Shown: positions 8,374 to 21,138, counted from the first letter of the stretch. The stretch is DNA of 45,482 nucleotides from Agrococcus pavilionensis RW1 (GCF_000400485.1 NZ_ASHR01000043.1:1-45482); one strand, 5' to 3'. Program-made: numbers and translations. Notes: generated from the letters alone by a model not told the origin.

Positions 8374-8379
8374 CCGCGC

Positions 8380-9036
8380 GTGGACTGGCAGCTCGTGCTC
8401 GACTCGATCGGGCCCATCGCCCTCGGCGGGCTCACCGGCACGATCCCGCTCACGCTCGCGTCGTTCTCGCTCGGGCTCGTGATCGCGATCGGCATGGCGC
8501 TCGCGCGCATCTCCGGCATCGCGTGGCTCTCGGGCCTCGCTCGCGCCTACATCTCGATCATCCGCGGCACGCCCATGCTCGTGCAGCTGTTCGTGATCTT
8601 CTACGGCATGCCGCAGATCGGCATCACGCTCGACCCGTGGCCGAGCGCGATCATCGCGCTCTCGCTCAACGTGGGCGGCTACGCGGCCGAGATCATCCGC
8701 GCCGCGATCCTGTCGATCCCGCGCGGCCAGTGGGAGGCGGCGGCGATGATCGGCATGTCGCGGGGTCAGGCGCTCGGCCGCATCGTGCTGCCGCAAGCCG
8801 CGCGCGTCTCGGTGCCGCCGCTGTCGAACACGCTCATCTCGCTCGTGAAGGACACGTCGCTCGCGTCGCTCATCCTCGTCACCGAGCTCTTCCGCGTCGC
8901 GCAGCGGATCGCGGCGCCGAGCGGCGAGTTCATCCTCATCTACTCGGTCGCGGCCGGCGTCTACTGGGTCATCTGCCTGGCCCTCGCCGGCGGCCAGGAC
9001 CGCCTCGAGCGGAGGCTCGACCGCTATGCCGTCTGA
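8380..9036 (+). CDS. Amino-acid ABC transporter permease (HisM/GlnP type)
   Basis: This is the membrane subunit of the polar amino-acid importer. It has 218 residues, the usual size, with about five hydrophobic helices. The first half carries the family motif [19 protein letters not shown]. The cytoplasmic EAA loop that docks on the ATPase reads [20 protein letters not shown] followed by VLPQA. The GTG start at 8380 has a -10 box 6 bp upstream and no ribosome-binding site. The 3' end overlaps the ATPase gene by 11 bp. Because only one permease gene is present, the channel is presumably a homodimer. Confidence 0.92.
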   Translation: MDWQLVLDSIGPIALGGLTGTIPLTLASFSLGLVIAIGMALARISGIAWLSGLARAYISIIRGTPMLVQLFVIFYGMPQIGITLDPWPSAIIALSLNVGGYAAEIIRAAILSIPRGQWEAAAMIGMSRGQALGRIVLPQAARVSVPPLSNTLISLVKDTSLASLILVTELFRVAQRIAAPSGEFILIYSVAAGVYWVICLALAGGQDRLERRLDRYAV

Positions 9037-9802
9037 ACCGATCGCGCCCGCGCCGCTCCTCGCCGCCCGCGGCCTCCACAAGTCGTTCGGCGACAACCAC
9101 GTGCTGCGCGGCGTCGACCTCGACGTCGCGCCCGGCACGGTGCACGCGCTCATCGGCCCGTCCGGCTCGGGCAAGACGACCGTGCTGCGCTCGCTCAACG
9201 GGCTCGAGACCCCGGACGCCGGCACGCTCCGCATCGGCGACCTCGAGCTCGACTTCAGCCGCCCGCTCGGGCGACGCGAGCGCGCGGCCCTGCACCGCGC
9301 ATCCGCAATGGTCTTCCAGCAGCACCACCTCTTCCCGCACCTGACCGTGCTCGGCAACGTCACCGTCGGCCCGATCCGGGTGCAGGGGCGGGGGAAGGAG
9401 GAGGCGAGGGCGGATGCGCTCGCGCTCCTCGAGCGCGTCGGCCTGCGGGAGAAGGCGGACGCGTACCCGTCGTCGCTCTCGGGCGGCCAGCAGCAGCGCG
9501 TCGGCATCGTGCGCGCGCTCGCGCTGCAGCCGTCGATGCTGCTGTTCGACGAGCCGACGTCGTCGCTCGATCCCGAGCTCGTCGGCGAGGTGCTCGCGGT
9601 CATGACCGAGCTCGCCGCCGAGGGCTGGACGATGGCGGTCGTGACCCACGAGCTCGGCTTCGCGCGCGAGGTCGCCGACGAGGTGTCGTTCTTCGACGAG
9701 GGCGTCGTCGTCGAGCGCGGCGCGCCGGAGCAGGTCTTCGGCGATCCGCAGCACGAGCGCACGAAGCGCTTCCTGCAGCGGCTGCAGGGCCCCTTCGCCT
9801 GA
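9026..9802 (+). CDS. Amino-acid ABC transporter ATP-binding protein
   Basis: This is the cytoplasmic ATPase that powers the importer. The 258 residues include the Walker A motif [11 protein letters not shown], a Q-loop at [11 protein letters not shown], the signature [15 protein letters not shown], Walker [12 protein letters not shown] and the switch His in VTHELGFA. The order and spacing match the GlnQ/HisP group. The ATG lies inside the permease's last codons (11-bp overlap), so translation is coupled. A strong hairpin 28 bp after the stop ends the operon. Confidence 0.95.
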   Translation: MPSEPIAPAPLLAARGLHKSFGDNHVLRGVDLDVAPGTVHALIGPSGSGKTTVLRSLNGLETPDAGTLRIGDLELDFSRPLGRRERAALHRASAMVFQQHHLFPHLTVLGNVTVGPIRVQGRGKEEARADALALLERVGLREKADAYPSSLSGGQQQRVGIVRALALQPSMLLFDEPTSSLDPELVGEVLAVMTELAAEGWTMAVVTHELGFAREVADEVSFFDEGVVVERGAPEQVFGDPQHERTKRFLQRLQGPFA

Positions 9803-9830
9803 TCGAGCGCCCTCCACCGGGACAGCGAAG

Positions 9831-9858
9831 CGGCCCGCCCCCGATCGGGGACGGGCCG
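9831..9858. terminator. Bidirectional terminator between ABC operon and DUF7455 gene
   Basis: The stem is CGGCCCG-C-CCCC paired with GGGG-A-CGGGCCG, with loop GATC and one mismatch. It lies between two convergent genes (stops at 9802 and 9878), so it can serve both. Confidence 0.7.
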
Positions 9859-9877
9859 CGCTCGAAGTCGCCGGGGC

Positions 9878-10099
9878 CTAGACCTCTGCGAGCTTCGCGG
9901 TCTCGTCGTGCCACACGGTGGCGAGCGGCTGCAGCGCCTCGCGGTGCTTGGCCGCGTGGTGCGCGCAGAAGAGCAGCGTGCCGCTCTCCATCGTCGCGCG
10001 GACGTATGCCTGGGCGCCGCAGCTGTCGCAGCGGTCGAGCGCGCTGAGCGGCGCGTTCGCCTCGTCGGTCTCGAGCGTCGCGGTCTGGGTGTCGTTCAC
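9878..10099 (-). CDS. DUF7455 family small zinc-finger-like protein
   Basis: This 73-residue protein is conserved in actinobacteria and has no proven function. After an acidic/Thr-rich N-terminus it has CDSCGAQAYV, then LLFCAHHAAKHREAL, giving a C-x2-C ... C-x2-H arrangement that would bind one zinc ion. I chose the GTG at 10099 because AGGAGG lies just upstream; longer in-frame starts to 10138 lack such a site. It diverges from the topoisomerase B gene. A link to that gene's function is inferred from position only. Confidence 0.85.
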   Translation of the reverse strand: MNDTQTATLETDEANAPLSALDRCDSCGAQAYVRATMESGTLLFCAHHAAKHREALQPLATVWHDETAKLAEV

Positions 10100-10145
10100 G
10101 GTGCCCTCCTTCATCACGTCTGGTGTCCATCGTGGCACGCCATCC

Positions 10146-10151
10146 TGTCAA
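10146..10151 (-). promoter_or_regulatory. Possible -35 box for the DUF7455 gene
   Basis: TTGACA on the minus strand is a consensus -35 element 46 bp upstream of the GTG. The hexamer 17 bp downstream (GGACAC) is a poor -10, so the assignment is tentative. Confidence 0.3.
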
Positions 10152-10237
10152 TACCGCATCGCGCGGGGCGCGGTTCGCCAGCGGCGCAACGCGGCGACGG
10201 GCCGCGCCGCCTGCCGCCGGGCGGGGATCGGCGGCCG

Positions 10238-10243
10238 TAGGCT
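10238..10243 (+). promoter_or_regulatory. -10 box for topoisomerase subunit B
   Basis: TAGGCT predicts a start near 10250 and a leader of about 52 nt ending in the ribosome-binding site AAGGGGGA (10290-10297) before the TTG start. Confidence 0.45.
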
Positions 10244-10301
10244 GGAGCGTCGACCGCCCGATGACTGCAGACCCCGGGCGTGTCACGCGAAGGGGGATCG
10301 G

Positions 10302-12383
<2,082 letters not shown>

Positions 12384-12401
12384 GCGCCGCGCCGGCCGCC
12401 G

Positions 12402-14860
<2,459 letters not shown>

Positions 14861-14861
<1 letters not shown>

Positions 14862-14866
14862 AGGCT
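14861..14866 (+). promoter_or_regulatory. -10 box of leaderless phosphatase promoter
   Basis: TAGGCT, 6 bp, then the ATG at 14873. Its first T is also the first base of the divergent topoisomerase A start codon on the other strand. Confidence 0.6.
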
Positions 14867-14872
14867 GACGGA

Positions 14873-14878
14873 ATGCTA
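14873..14878 (-). promoter_or_regulatory. -10 box of topoisomerase A promoter
   Basis: TAGCAT on the minus strand occupies the same bases as the phosphatase start codon (ATG at 14873-14875) and lies 11 bp before the topoisomerase A ATG, giving a predicted leader of about 5 nt. Confidence 0.5.
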
Positions 14879-15949
14879 CCGACGAGGGCGCCTGGATCCC
14901 GGAGCCTTGCCGACGTTCTCGTGAGCTCGTCGCTCGCGATGCGGGGCGAGCCGAACGCGCTCGGCCTGCCGCCCGTCGCCGGCGCGATCGTGCTGCTCGT
15001 CGACGGGCTCGGGGCTGCGCAGCTCGGGCAGCGCGCGGGGCACGCGCGCACGCTCGCGGGGGCGCCAGGCGGCTCGATCGAGGCGGGCTTCCCGTCGACG
15101 ACCGCAACGGCGCTCGCGTCGCTCACGACCGGCGGGCTCGCCGGCGCGCACGGCATCGTCGGCTACGACGCGTTCGTGCCGGGCGCGGGCGTGCGCAACC
15201 AGCTGCGCGACTGGGGCGGCGCGATGGACCCGGTCACCTGGCAGCGCAGCCCGACGATCTTCGAGCGCGTCCCCGCGATCGCGATCGGCGAGCCGAAGCA
15301 CGCCGCGAGCGGGTTCACGCACGCGGTGCTGCGCGGCGCCGACTACCGCGGCGGCCGCTCGGTCGCCGACCGCTTCGCGCTCGCTCGCGACGCGGCGCGC
15401 GAGCGGTCGCTCGTCTACCTCTACGTGCCCGAGCTCGATCGCGCCGGCCACGAGCTCGGCTGGCAGTCGCCCGAGTGGACCGACGAGCTCGAGCAGCTCG
15501 ACGGCGCAGTGGCCGAGCTCGCGGCGGCGCTCCCGCGGGACGTGGGCCTCATCGTCACGGCCGACCACGGCATGGTCGACGTCGACCCGACGGGTCACCT
15601 CGTCGTGCCCCACGAGCTGCTCGAGCCGGTCGCGCACGTCGCGGGGGAGCCGCGCTGCCTCCAGCTGCAGGTCGAGGGCGATGCGGATGCGGTGGCCGAG
15701 GCCTGGCGGTCATGGCTCGGCGATGCGGCGTGGGTCGCGACCCGGGCCGAGGTGGCCGCCGCCGGCTGGCTCGGCGAGGTCGACGCGGAGGTCGAGCCGC
15801 GCCTCGGCCACGTGTTCGTCGCCGCGCGGAAGCGCTTCGCGATCTACGTCGACGAGGCCGACCCCGGCCGCGGGATGGTGGGCCAGCACGGCTCGCTCAC
15901 GCAGGACGAGCTGCGCGTGCCGCTGCGCCGGTTCGGCGCCTTCGCCTGA
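14873..15949 (+). CDS. Alkaline phosphatase / nucleotide pyrophosphatase family protein
   Basis: This 358-residue metallo-phosphodiesterase belongs to the nucleotide pyrophosphatase/phosphodiesterase branch of the alkaline phosphatase superfamily. The metal sites appear in order: [14 protein letters not shown] (Asp), the nucleophile segment [30 protein letters not shown] (Asp and His), [10 protein letters not shown] (Asp-His), and a late [10 protein letters not shown]. No signal peptide is visible, so a cytoplasmic location is likely. The substrate is unknown. The ATG at 14873 has a leaderless-type promoter overlapping that of the topoisomerase A gene. Confidence 0.88.
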   Translation: MLPTRAPGSRSLADVLVSSSLAMRGEPNALGLPPVAGAIVLLVDGLGAAQLGQRAGHARTLAGAPGGSIEAGFPSTTATALASLTTGGLAGAHGIVGYDAFVPGAGVRNQLRDWGGAMDPVTWQRSPTIFERVPAIAIGEPKHAASGFTHAVLRGADYRGGRSVADRFALARDAARERSLVYLYVPELDRAGHELGWQSPEWTDELEQLDGAVAELAAALPRDVGLIVTADHGMVDVDPTGHLVVPHELLEPVAHVAGEPRCLQLQVEGDADAVAEAWRSWLGDAAWVATRAEVAAAGWLGEVDAEVEPRLGHVFVAARKRFAIYVDEADPGRGMVGQHGSLTQDELRVPLRRFGAFA

Positions 15950-16033
15950 GCAGCGCGTCCACCGCGCGTCCAGCGACGCCGGTCAGGATGGGCGTCCGCC
16001 GGCACGGCCGGACACCGAGGGAAGGATCGCACC

Positions 16034-16141
16034 ATGCGCAGGTGGCTCATCACGACCGTCGCGACCGCACTCGTCGGCATGATCGTCAAGAAGCTCACGA
16101 GCGGCGACGACGAGAAGACCCGCAAGGGCCGCCGCCGCTGA
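16034..16141 (+). CDS. Small hypothetical protein (35 aa)
   Basis: This short frame encodes a hydrophobic N-terminal segment (residues 2-18, RRWLITTVATALVGMIV) and a highly charged, basic tail ending GRRR. GGGAAGGA lies about 9 bp before the ATG, and CAGGAT at 15984-15989 could be a -10. A nested hairpin follows the stop directly. It could be a single-pass membrane or membrane-associated microprotein. I do not recognise a family with certainty. The reading frame is supported by its ribosome-binding site and terminator rather than by homology. Confidence 0.5.
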   Translation: MRRWLITTVATALVGMIVKKLTSGDDEKTRKGRRR

Positions 16142-16150
16142 CGCCGCGCG

Positions 16151-16220
16151 GCGACCGGGGCTGCACCGCCCGAGCGGGGAGCTCGCGCCCGCCCCGCTCG
16201 GGCGCGAGCGCCCCGGTCGC
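16151..16220. terminator. Nested bidirectional terminator
   Basis: An outer 11-bp stem (GCGACCGGGGC at 16151-16161 with GCCCCGGTCGC at 16210-16220) encloses an inner 12-bp stem (GCCCGAGCGGGG at 16168-16179 with CCCCGCTCGGGC at 16192-16203). It fills the gap between two convergent genes (stops 16141 and 16223). Confidence 0.75.
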
Positions 16221-16222
16221 GG

Positions 16223-17344
16223 TCAGCTGCATCGCACGACCTGCCGGATCGCCCGGCCGTCGGCGAGCGTGTCGAGCGCCTCGTTGAGGTCGTCGAGCGC
16301 GATCTCGCTCGTGACGAGCTCCTCCACCGGCAGTCGGCCCTCGCGCCACAGCTGCTCGTAGCGCGGGATGTCGCGCGACGGCACCGCGGAGCCGAGGTAC
16401 GAGCCGATCACCGTGCGCGCCTCAGCGGTGAACGCGAGCGGCGAGAGCGACGAGCGGGCGTCGGGATGCGGGAGGCCGACGGTCACGGTCGTCCCGCCGG
16501 GCGCGGTGAGGGCGAACGCCGTCTCGAACGCCTTCGGGTGCCCGGCCGCCTCGATCACGACCGGCGCGCGGAGCCCCTGGGCGAGCGCGTCGTCGGGGGA
16601 GAGTGCGACGTCGGCGCCGAGCTCCCGAGCCCGGTCGAGCTTCGCCGGCACCGCATCCACCCCGATGACGCGGCCGAGGCCGAGCGAGCGGGCGGCGAGG
16701 AGCGCCGCCATGCCGACGCCGCCGAGCCCCACGATGACGATGTCGTCGCCCTCGCGCGGCTTGCCGGCGTTGACGACCGCGCCGCCGCCCGTGAGCATCG
16801 CGCAGCCGAGCACCGCGGCGACCTGCGGCGGCACGTCGGCGCCGACCGGCACCACCGAGCGGCGGTCGACGACCGCGTGCGTCGCGAACGCCGAGACCCC
16901 GAGGTGGTGGTGCACCTCGCCGCTGCGGCCCTCGAGCGCCGCCTCGTGCAGGCGCCGACCGCCGCCGAGCAGCTCGCCCGCGCCGTTCGCCGCCGAGCCG
17001 CGCTCGCACGGCAGGCGGCCGTCGGTCGCGCACGCCGCGCACTCGCCGCAGCGCGGGAGGAACGTCGTCACGACGCGGTCGCCGACCGAGACGTCGGTGA
17101 CGCCCTCGCCGACCACCTCGACGATGCCCGCTGCCTCGTGGCCGAGCAGCATCGGCACCGGCCGCGGGCGCGCGCCGTCGACGACCGAGAGGTCGCTGTG
17201 GCACAGGCCCGCCGCCTCGATGCGGATGAGCAGCTCGCCCTCGCGGGGCGCGTCGAGCTCGAGGTCGACGAGCTCGAGCGGCCGCGACTGCGCGAACGGA
17301 CGCTCGGCGCCGATCCGGCGCAGCACCGCGCCGCGCACGCGCAT
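16223..17344 (-). CDS. Zinc-dependent alcohol dehydrogenase
   Basis: This medium-chain NAD(P)-dependent alcohol dehydrogenase oxidises an alcohol to an aldehyde or the reverse. The 373 residues contain the catalytic-zinc Cys in AGLCHSDLSVV, GHEAAGIVEVVGEGV with its His-Glu, the structural zinc cysteines in CGECAACATDGRLPC, and the nucleotide fold IVGLGGVGMAALLAARSLG followed by IGVDAV. The length and long insertion before the fold match the class III/aryl-alcohol group more than short ADHs. Its ATG overlaps the stop of the dehydrogenase upstream by one base (TGATG), so the two are translationally coupled. The substrate is unknown; the neighbours suggest a branched or hydroxy-acid catabolic route. 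Confidence 0.9.
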   Translation of the reverse strand: MRVRGAVLRRIGAERPFAQSRPLELVDLELDAPREGELLIRIEAAGLCHSDLSVVDGARPRPVPMLLGHEAAGIVEVVGEGVTDVSVGDRVVTTFLPRCGECAACATDGRLPCERGSAANGAGELLGGGRRLHEAALEGRSGEVHHHLGVSAFATHAVVDRRSVVPVGADVPPQVAAVLGCAMLTGGGAVVNAGKPREGDDIVIVGLGGVGMAALLAARSLGLGRVIGVDAVPAKLDRARELGADVALSPDDALAQGLRAPVVIEAAGHPKAFETAFALTAPGGTTVTVGLPHPDARSSLSPLAFTAEARTVIGSYLGSAVPSRDIPRYEQLWREGRLPVEELVTSEIALDDLNEALDTLADGRAIRQVVRCS

Positions 17345-18258
17345 CAGCGGCCGTCCCAACCGGCGACCGTGCCGTCGGGGCTCGCCTCGCGCACGACCAG
17401 GGTGCAGTCCTTGCCCTCGAAGCCGTCGTCGAGCAGCCGCTGCAGCTGGTCGCGGATGAGCCTCGCCGCCGGCACCTTGACGCCCGCGGCCTCGGCGCCC
17501 TCGACGGCGAGCGAGACGTCCTTGTGGCACAGCATGGCCGAGAAGGATGCGTCGAAGTTGCTGTTCACGGCGGCACCGGGCACGACGCCCGGCACCGGGT
17601 ACCAGGTGCGGAGCGCCCACGAGTCGCCGGAGGAGACGCGCGCGACGTCGAAGAACGCCTTGGGGTCGAGCCCGAGCTGCTCGGCGAGCTGCGAGCCCTC
17701 CGAGATCGCGAGGATCGAGACGCCGAGCATCATGTTGTTCACGAGCTTCGCGGCGATGCCGTGCGTGGGGCCGCCGACCGCGAAGACGTTGCCGGCCATG
17801 GGCGTGACGATCTCGCGAGCTCGCGCGACGTCGTCCTCCTCGCCGCCGAGCATGAACGTCAAGGTGCCGGCCGCGGCGCCCTGGATGCCGCCGGAGACGG
17901 GGGAGTCGACGAAGCGGAGGCCGCGCGAGCCCGACTCGCCGTGGCTCCAGCGCGACGTGTCGAGGTCGACGGTGGTGGTGTCGATGATGAGCGTGCCGGG
18001 CGCCGCGTGCTCGAAGACGCCGTCGGGGCCCGCGAGCACCGAGCGCACGTGCTCGCCCTTCGGCAGGCTCAGGATGACGACCTCGGCGCCCTCGACGGCC
18101 TCCGCGACCGAGGCGACCGGCACGATCCCGTGCTCCGCCGCCGACTGCCGCAGCGCATCCACCACGTCGAAGCCCCGCACCTCGTGGCCCGCGGTCACGA
18201 GGTGGGCGGACATGCGGCTGCCCATGTTGCCGAGCCCGATCCAGGCGATTGACGTCAT
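17344..18258 (-). CDS. 3-Hydroxyisobutyrate dehydrogenase family protein
   Basis: This NAD(P)-dependent dehydrogenase acts on beta-hydroxyacids; the named member converts 3-hydroxyisobutyrate to methylmalonate semialdehyde in valine degradation. The 304 residues start with the Rossmann motif IAWIGLGNMGSRM. The substrate-binding segment DSPVSGGIQGAAAGTLTFM and the catalytic Lys in AAKLVNNMMLG are intact. The ATG at 18258 follows GGAAGGA. It is coupled to the downstream alcohol dehydrogenase. Related tartronate-semialdehyde or 6-phosphogluconate-type reductases share this fold, so the exact substrate is uncertain. Confidence 0.9.
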   Translation of the reverse strand: MTSIAWIGLGNMGSRMSAHLVTAGHEVRGFDVVDALRQSAAEHGIVPVASVAEAVEGAEVVILSLPKGEHVRSVLAGPDGVFEHAAPGTLIIDTTTVDLDTSRWSHGESGSRGLRFVDSPVSGGIQGAAAGTLTFMLGGEEDDVARAREIVTPMAGNVFAVGGPTHGIAAKLVNNMMLGVSILAISEGSQLAEQLGLDPKAFFDVARVSSGDSWALRTWYPVPGVVPGAAVNSNFDASFSAMLCHKDVSLAVEGAEAAGVKVPAARLIRDQLQRLLDDGFEGKDCTLVVREASPDGTVAGWDGR

Positions 18259-18287
18259 CGTCGATTCCTTCCGTAGTGCTTGGGCCA

Positions 18288-18293
18288 ACGCTA
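18288..18293 (-). promoter_or_regulatory. -10 box for the 3-hydroxyisobutyrate dehydrogenase operon
   Basis: TAGCGT on the minus strand predicts a transcript start near 18281 and a leader of about 22 nt with the GGAAGGA site. It lies just after the terminator of the transporter gene, so this pair is a separate transcription unit. Confidence 0.4.
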
Positions 18294-18306
18294 GCGGCCC
18301 GGAACG

Positions 18307-18342
18307 GCGAGGGGCGGCGAGATCGCTCTCGCCGCCCCTCGC
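18307..18342 (-). terminator. Terminator after the MHS transporter gene
   Basis: A perfect 16-bp stem (GCGAGGGGCGGCGAGA / TCTCGCCGCCCCTCGC) with a 4-base loop TCGC starts 21 bp beyond the transporter stop. It separates the transporter from the downstream dehydrogenases. Confidence 0.85.
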
Positions 18343-18363
18343 GGTCGGGATCCTGTCAGGGGA

Positions 18364-19731
18364 TCAGAGCTTGCCCTTCTCGGCGAGCAGTCGCTCGCGG
18401 TCGAGGTCGTCGACGTCGTGCAGCGAGATGCCCTTGGTCTCCTTGAGCGCGAGCACCGCGACGAGCGTGATGGCGCACGCGATCACGAGGTAGATCGCGA
18501 CCGGGATGTAGCTGCCGAACTGCCCGAGGAGCGCCGTGGCGATGATCGGCGCGAGCGAGCCAGCGACGATCGACGTCACCTGGTAGCCGAGCGAGACGCC
18601 CGAGTAGCGCATGCGGGTGGGGAACAGCTCGGCCATGATCGCGGGCTGACCCGCGTACATGAGCGCGTGGAACGCGAGGCCGAGGATGATCCCGCCGAGG
18701 ATGACGATGTCGTTGCCGGTCTCGAACATCGGGAACGCGATGAAGCCCCACGTCGCACCGAGCAGCACGCCGATGAGGTACATCGGCTTGCGGCCCACGG
18801 TGTCGACGAAGCGGCCCACGATCGGCACGAAGATGAAGTGCGCGATGTGCGCGATCGCCATGAGGCCGAGGATGCGCGACACGTCGTACTCGAGGTAGGT
18901 GCGCAGGTAGACGATCGAGAACGTGACGACGAGGTAGTAGAGCACGTTCTCGGCGAAGCGCAGGCCCATGGCCGTCAGCACGCCCTTCGGGTAGCGCTTG
19001 AGGACCTCGAGGACGCCGTAGGACTGCGCCTTCGACTCCGCGACCTCGTCGCGCACCTGCTGGTAGATCGGGGCGTCCGTGACGCGCGTGCGGATGTAGT
19101 AGCCGATCGCGACGATCACGACCGAGAGCCAGAAGGCGATGCGCCAGCCCCAGCCGAGGAAGTCCTCGTCCGACAGCGTCCACTGCAGCACGAGCAGCAC
19201 GACGGTGGCGATGAGGTTGCCGGCCGGCACCGCGGCCTGCGGCCACGACGACCAGAAGCCGCGCTCCTTGTTGGGGGAGTGCTCGGCCACGAGCAGCACA
19301 CCGCCGCCCCACTCGCCGCCGACCGCGAAGCCCTGCGCGAAGCGGAGCAGCACGAGGAGCGCGGGCGCCCAGTAGCCGATGACGTCGAAGGTGGGCAGGC
19401 ATCCCATCAGGAAGGTCGAGACGCCGACGAGGATGATCGCGAACTGCAGCATCTTCTTGCGGCCGTACTTGTCGCCGAAGTGGCCGAAGACGATGCCGCC
19501 GAGCGGGCGAGCGATGAACCCGACCGCGTAGGTGAGGAACGCGCTGATGATCGGGAAGTACGGATCATCGCTCGCGGGGAACATGATCAGGTTGAAGACG
19601 ATCGTCGACGCCGTGGCGTACAGGAAGAACTCGTACCACTCGACGACCGTGCCGGCCATCGCGGCCGTGACGACCCGGCCGAGGCCCTTGCGGTCGTTGT
19701 CTCGAGCGGTGTCATGCGCGGGTGCGCTCAT
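18364..19731 (-). CDS. MHS-family metabolite:H+ symporter (MFS)
   Basis: This is a secondary transporter of the metabolite:H+ symporter group (relatives of ShiA, KgtP and ProP). The 455 residues have hydrophobic segments consistent with 12 helices. Family marks are the first helix with GTVVEWYEFFLYATAS, the helix 2-3 loop GHFGDKYGRKK, and the region FAVGGEWGGGVLLVAEH. The ATG at 19731 has AAGGAGG 5 bp upstream. The likely substrate is an organic acid taken up for the neighbouring dehydrogenases, which is inference from position. Confidence 0.9.
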   Translation of the reverse strand: MSAPAHDTARDNDRKGLGRVVTAAMAGTVVEWYEFFLYATASTIVFNLIMFPASDDPYFPIISAFLTYAVGFIARPLGGIVFGHFGDKYGRKKMLQFAIILVGVSTFLMGCLPTFDVIGYWAPALLVLLRFAQGFAVGGEWGGGVLLVAEHSPNKERGFWSSWPQAAVPAGNLIATVVLLVLQWTLSDEDFLGWGWRIAFWLSVVIVAIGYYIRTRVTDAPIYQQVRDEVAESKAQSYGVLEVLKRYPKGVLTAMGLRFAENVLYYLVVTFSIVYLRTYLEYDVSRILGLMAIAHIAHFIFVPIVGRFVDTVGRKPMYLIGVLLGATWGFIAFPMFETGNDIVILGGIILGLAFHALMYAGQPAIMAELFPTRMRYSGVSLGYQVTSIVAGSLAPIIATALLGQFGSYIPVAIYLVIACAITLVAVLALKETKGISLHDVDDLDRERLLAEKGKL

Positions 19732-19772
19732 GCCTACCTCCTTGTAGGTGTGCACGGGACTGTGCGCCGAGA

Positions 19773-19778
19773 ATCTAA
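19773..19778 (-). promoter_or_regulatory. -10 box for the MHS transporter
   Basis: TTAGAT on the minus strand predicts a start near 19766 and a 35-nt leader. Direct repeats TGTGC-N7-TGTGC lie in the leader and could be a regulator contact. Confidence 0.4.
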
Positions 19779-19821
19779 CATGACGACGCGTTCAGGTCGC
19801 TGGGACGCGCGGAGACGCACG

Positions 19822-19851
19822 GAGGCGGGCGCCGTCCCGGGCGCCCGCCTC
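19822..19851 (-). terminator. Terminator after sepH
   Basis: A perfect 12-bp stem (GAGGCGGGCGCC / GGCGCCCGCCTC) with loop GTCCCG lies 18 bp beyond the sepH stop. Confidence 0.75.
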
Positions 19852-19869
19852 TGCTGCGTTCCTCTGCCG

Positions 19870-21111
19870 TCAGTCGTCGCTGCGGGAGCCGAAGACGATC
19901 TCGTCCCAGCTCGGCATCGCCGCGCGGGAGCCGCGCTTCTTGCCCGCGACGGGACCCGTCGCCTGCGCGCGAGCGGGTCGCTGAGGCTCCTCCGCCTCCG
20001 CGGTGCGAGCGGCGGGCTGCTCCGGCTCGATGGGTGCAGGGTCGCTCTCAGCGGTGCGCAGGGCCGCTTCGCGCTCGCTGCGCCGGCGCCGCAGCGCGTC
20101 GAGCAGCTCGGCCGTGTGGTTCGGCTGCGTCGCGGCTGCCGGGCGGTTGATCGCCGCGGCCTGCACGTTCTCCGGCTGGCTGCCGACCTCGCCGGTGCGA
20201 CGGCGCAGCCACGGGTTCTCGGCGCGGGTCGGCTCCTTGGGGCGCTCGTCCGGGGCGCTCTCGGTGAGGGTCGCGGAGGCGACGGCATCCTCGAGGCCGA
20301 CGCCCGGCTCGACCGGGCTCGGTGCCGAGCGCTGCGTGCCCCGCTGGATGCGGAAGGCGTCGGAGTCGAAGCGGCCGGTGTCGTGTCGAGCTGCGTCGTG
20401 CCGACCGGTGTCGTGCGTCGCCGCGCGCTGGGAGATGGGCGGGGCGGCCGGCTGCTCGGTCGGCGCCTCCAACGCGGGAGCGGTCGCCGCGGCGTCGGGC
20501 GTCGTCGGCCGCGACTGCCGGTCGATCGCGCGCAGGCGAGGCACGAGCACGCTCGTCGCGTCGCTCGACTGGCTCAGCGAGGTCGCCTCCTTGCCGCGCG
20601 GGGTCAGCGTGGCCTTCTTCGGCTCGTAGCCCCACAGCGCCTCGTGCTGGATGCCCTCGGTCGTGAAGCGGAGCCGGACGGTCCAGGCGCCGCCGTCGGC
20701 GTCCTTCCACGCCGCCCACGAGCGCTCGATCGCGCGCAGGTCGTCGAGGCGCTCGCCGATCGCGGCGCCGAACGCGGTCTCGCCGGCGAGCGGGTCGATG
20801 TCGCCTGTCGCGACCGGGATGGAGAGCGCGGAGTCGAGCATGTGCGCGCGCTCGGCCAGCACGGGGCCCTCGAAGCGCTCGACGTAGGCGAGCTCCTCGC
20901 CCGTGGACGAGGCGACCTGCTCGGCGGTCATGCCGCCGCGGATGAGGGCCTGGATCTCGCGCGGCGTGGCCTTGCGCTCGCGGTGCGGGACGGCCGTCGC
21001 GGGCTTGCGGTGCTCCGGGAGGTCGGCGACGGGCACGCGGTAGCGCTCACCCGACTCGGACTCGAGGATGAGCACCTCGTCCTCGATGCCGATGACGCTC
21101 AGCTGCTGCAT
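19870..21111 (-). CDS. sepH: Septation protein SepH (DUF3071)
   Basis: SepH is an actinobacterial cell-division protein known to bind FtsZ and stimulate its assembly. The 413 residues have the conserved N-terminal DUF3071 domain: MQQLSVIGIEDEVLILES, then a helix-turn-helix-like segment ATPREIQALIRGGMTAEQVA and TGEELAYVERFEGPV. A long, poorly ordered Ala/Pro/Thr-rich region follows from about residue 200, with repeated TGRHD/ARHDTGR motifs. It ends with a basic patch and SWDEIVFGSR. The ATG at 21111 has AAGGAAGG upstream. It is monocistronic, with a hairpin terminator and an inverted repeat in its leader. Confidence 0.9.
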   Translation of the reverse strand: MQQLSVIGIEDEVLILESESGERYRVPVADLPEHRKPATAVPHRERKATPREIQALIRGGMTAEQVASSTGEELAYVERFEGPVLAERAHMLDSALSIPVATGDIDPLAGETAFGAAIGERLDDLRAIERSWAAWKDADGGAWTVRLRFTTEGIQHEALWGYEPKKATLTPRGKEATSLSQSSDATSVLVPRLRAIDRQSRPTTPDAAATAPALEAPTEQPAAPPISQRAATHDTGRHDAARHDTGRFDSDAFRIQRGTQRSAPSPVEPGVGLEDAVASATLTESAPDERPKEPTRAENPWLRRRTGEVGSQPENVQAAAINRPAAATQPNHTAELLDALRRRRSEREAALRTAESDPAPIEPEQPAARTAEAEEPQRPARAQATGPVAGKKRGSRAAMPSWDEIVFGSRSDD

Positions 21112-21138
21112 GATTCGTCGGTCCTTCCTTGCCGGTGT

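Noticed and set aside
9918-10301. Upstream in-frame extension of the topoisomerase B gene over DUF7455
   Set aside because: The frame is open back to 9918, but it overlaps a real gene on the other strand and the protein family begins at ATAASDYSARHLTVLEG. A TTG with AAGGGGGA gives the correct start.
20003-20629. Plus-strand Ser/Ala-rich frames inside sepH
   Set aside because: They mirror the low-complexity half of sepH, which is supported by its N-terminal domain and its ribosome-binding site.
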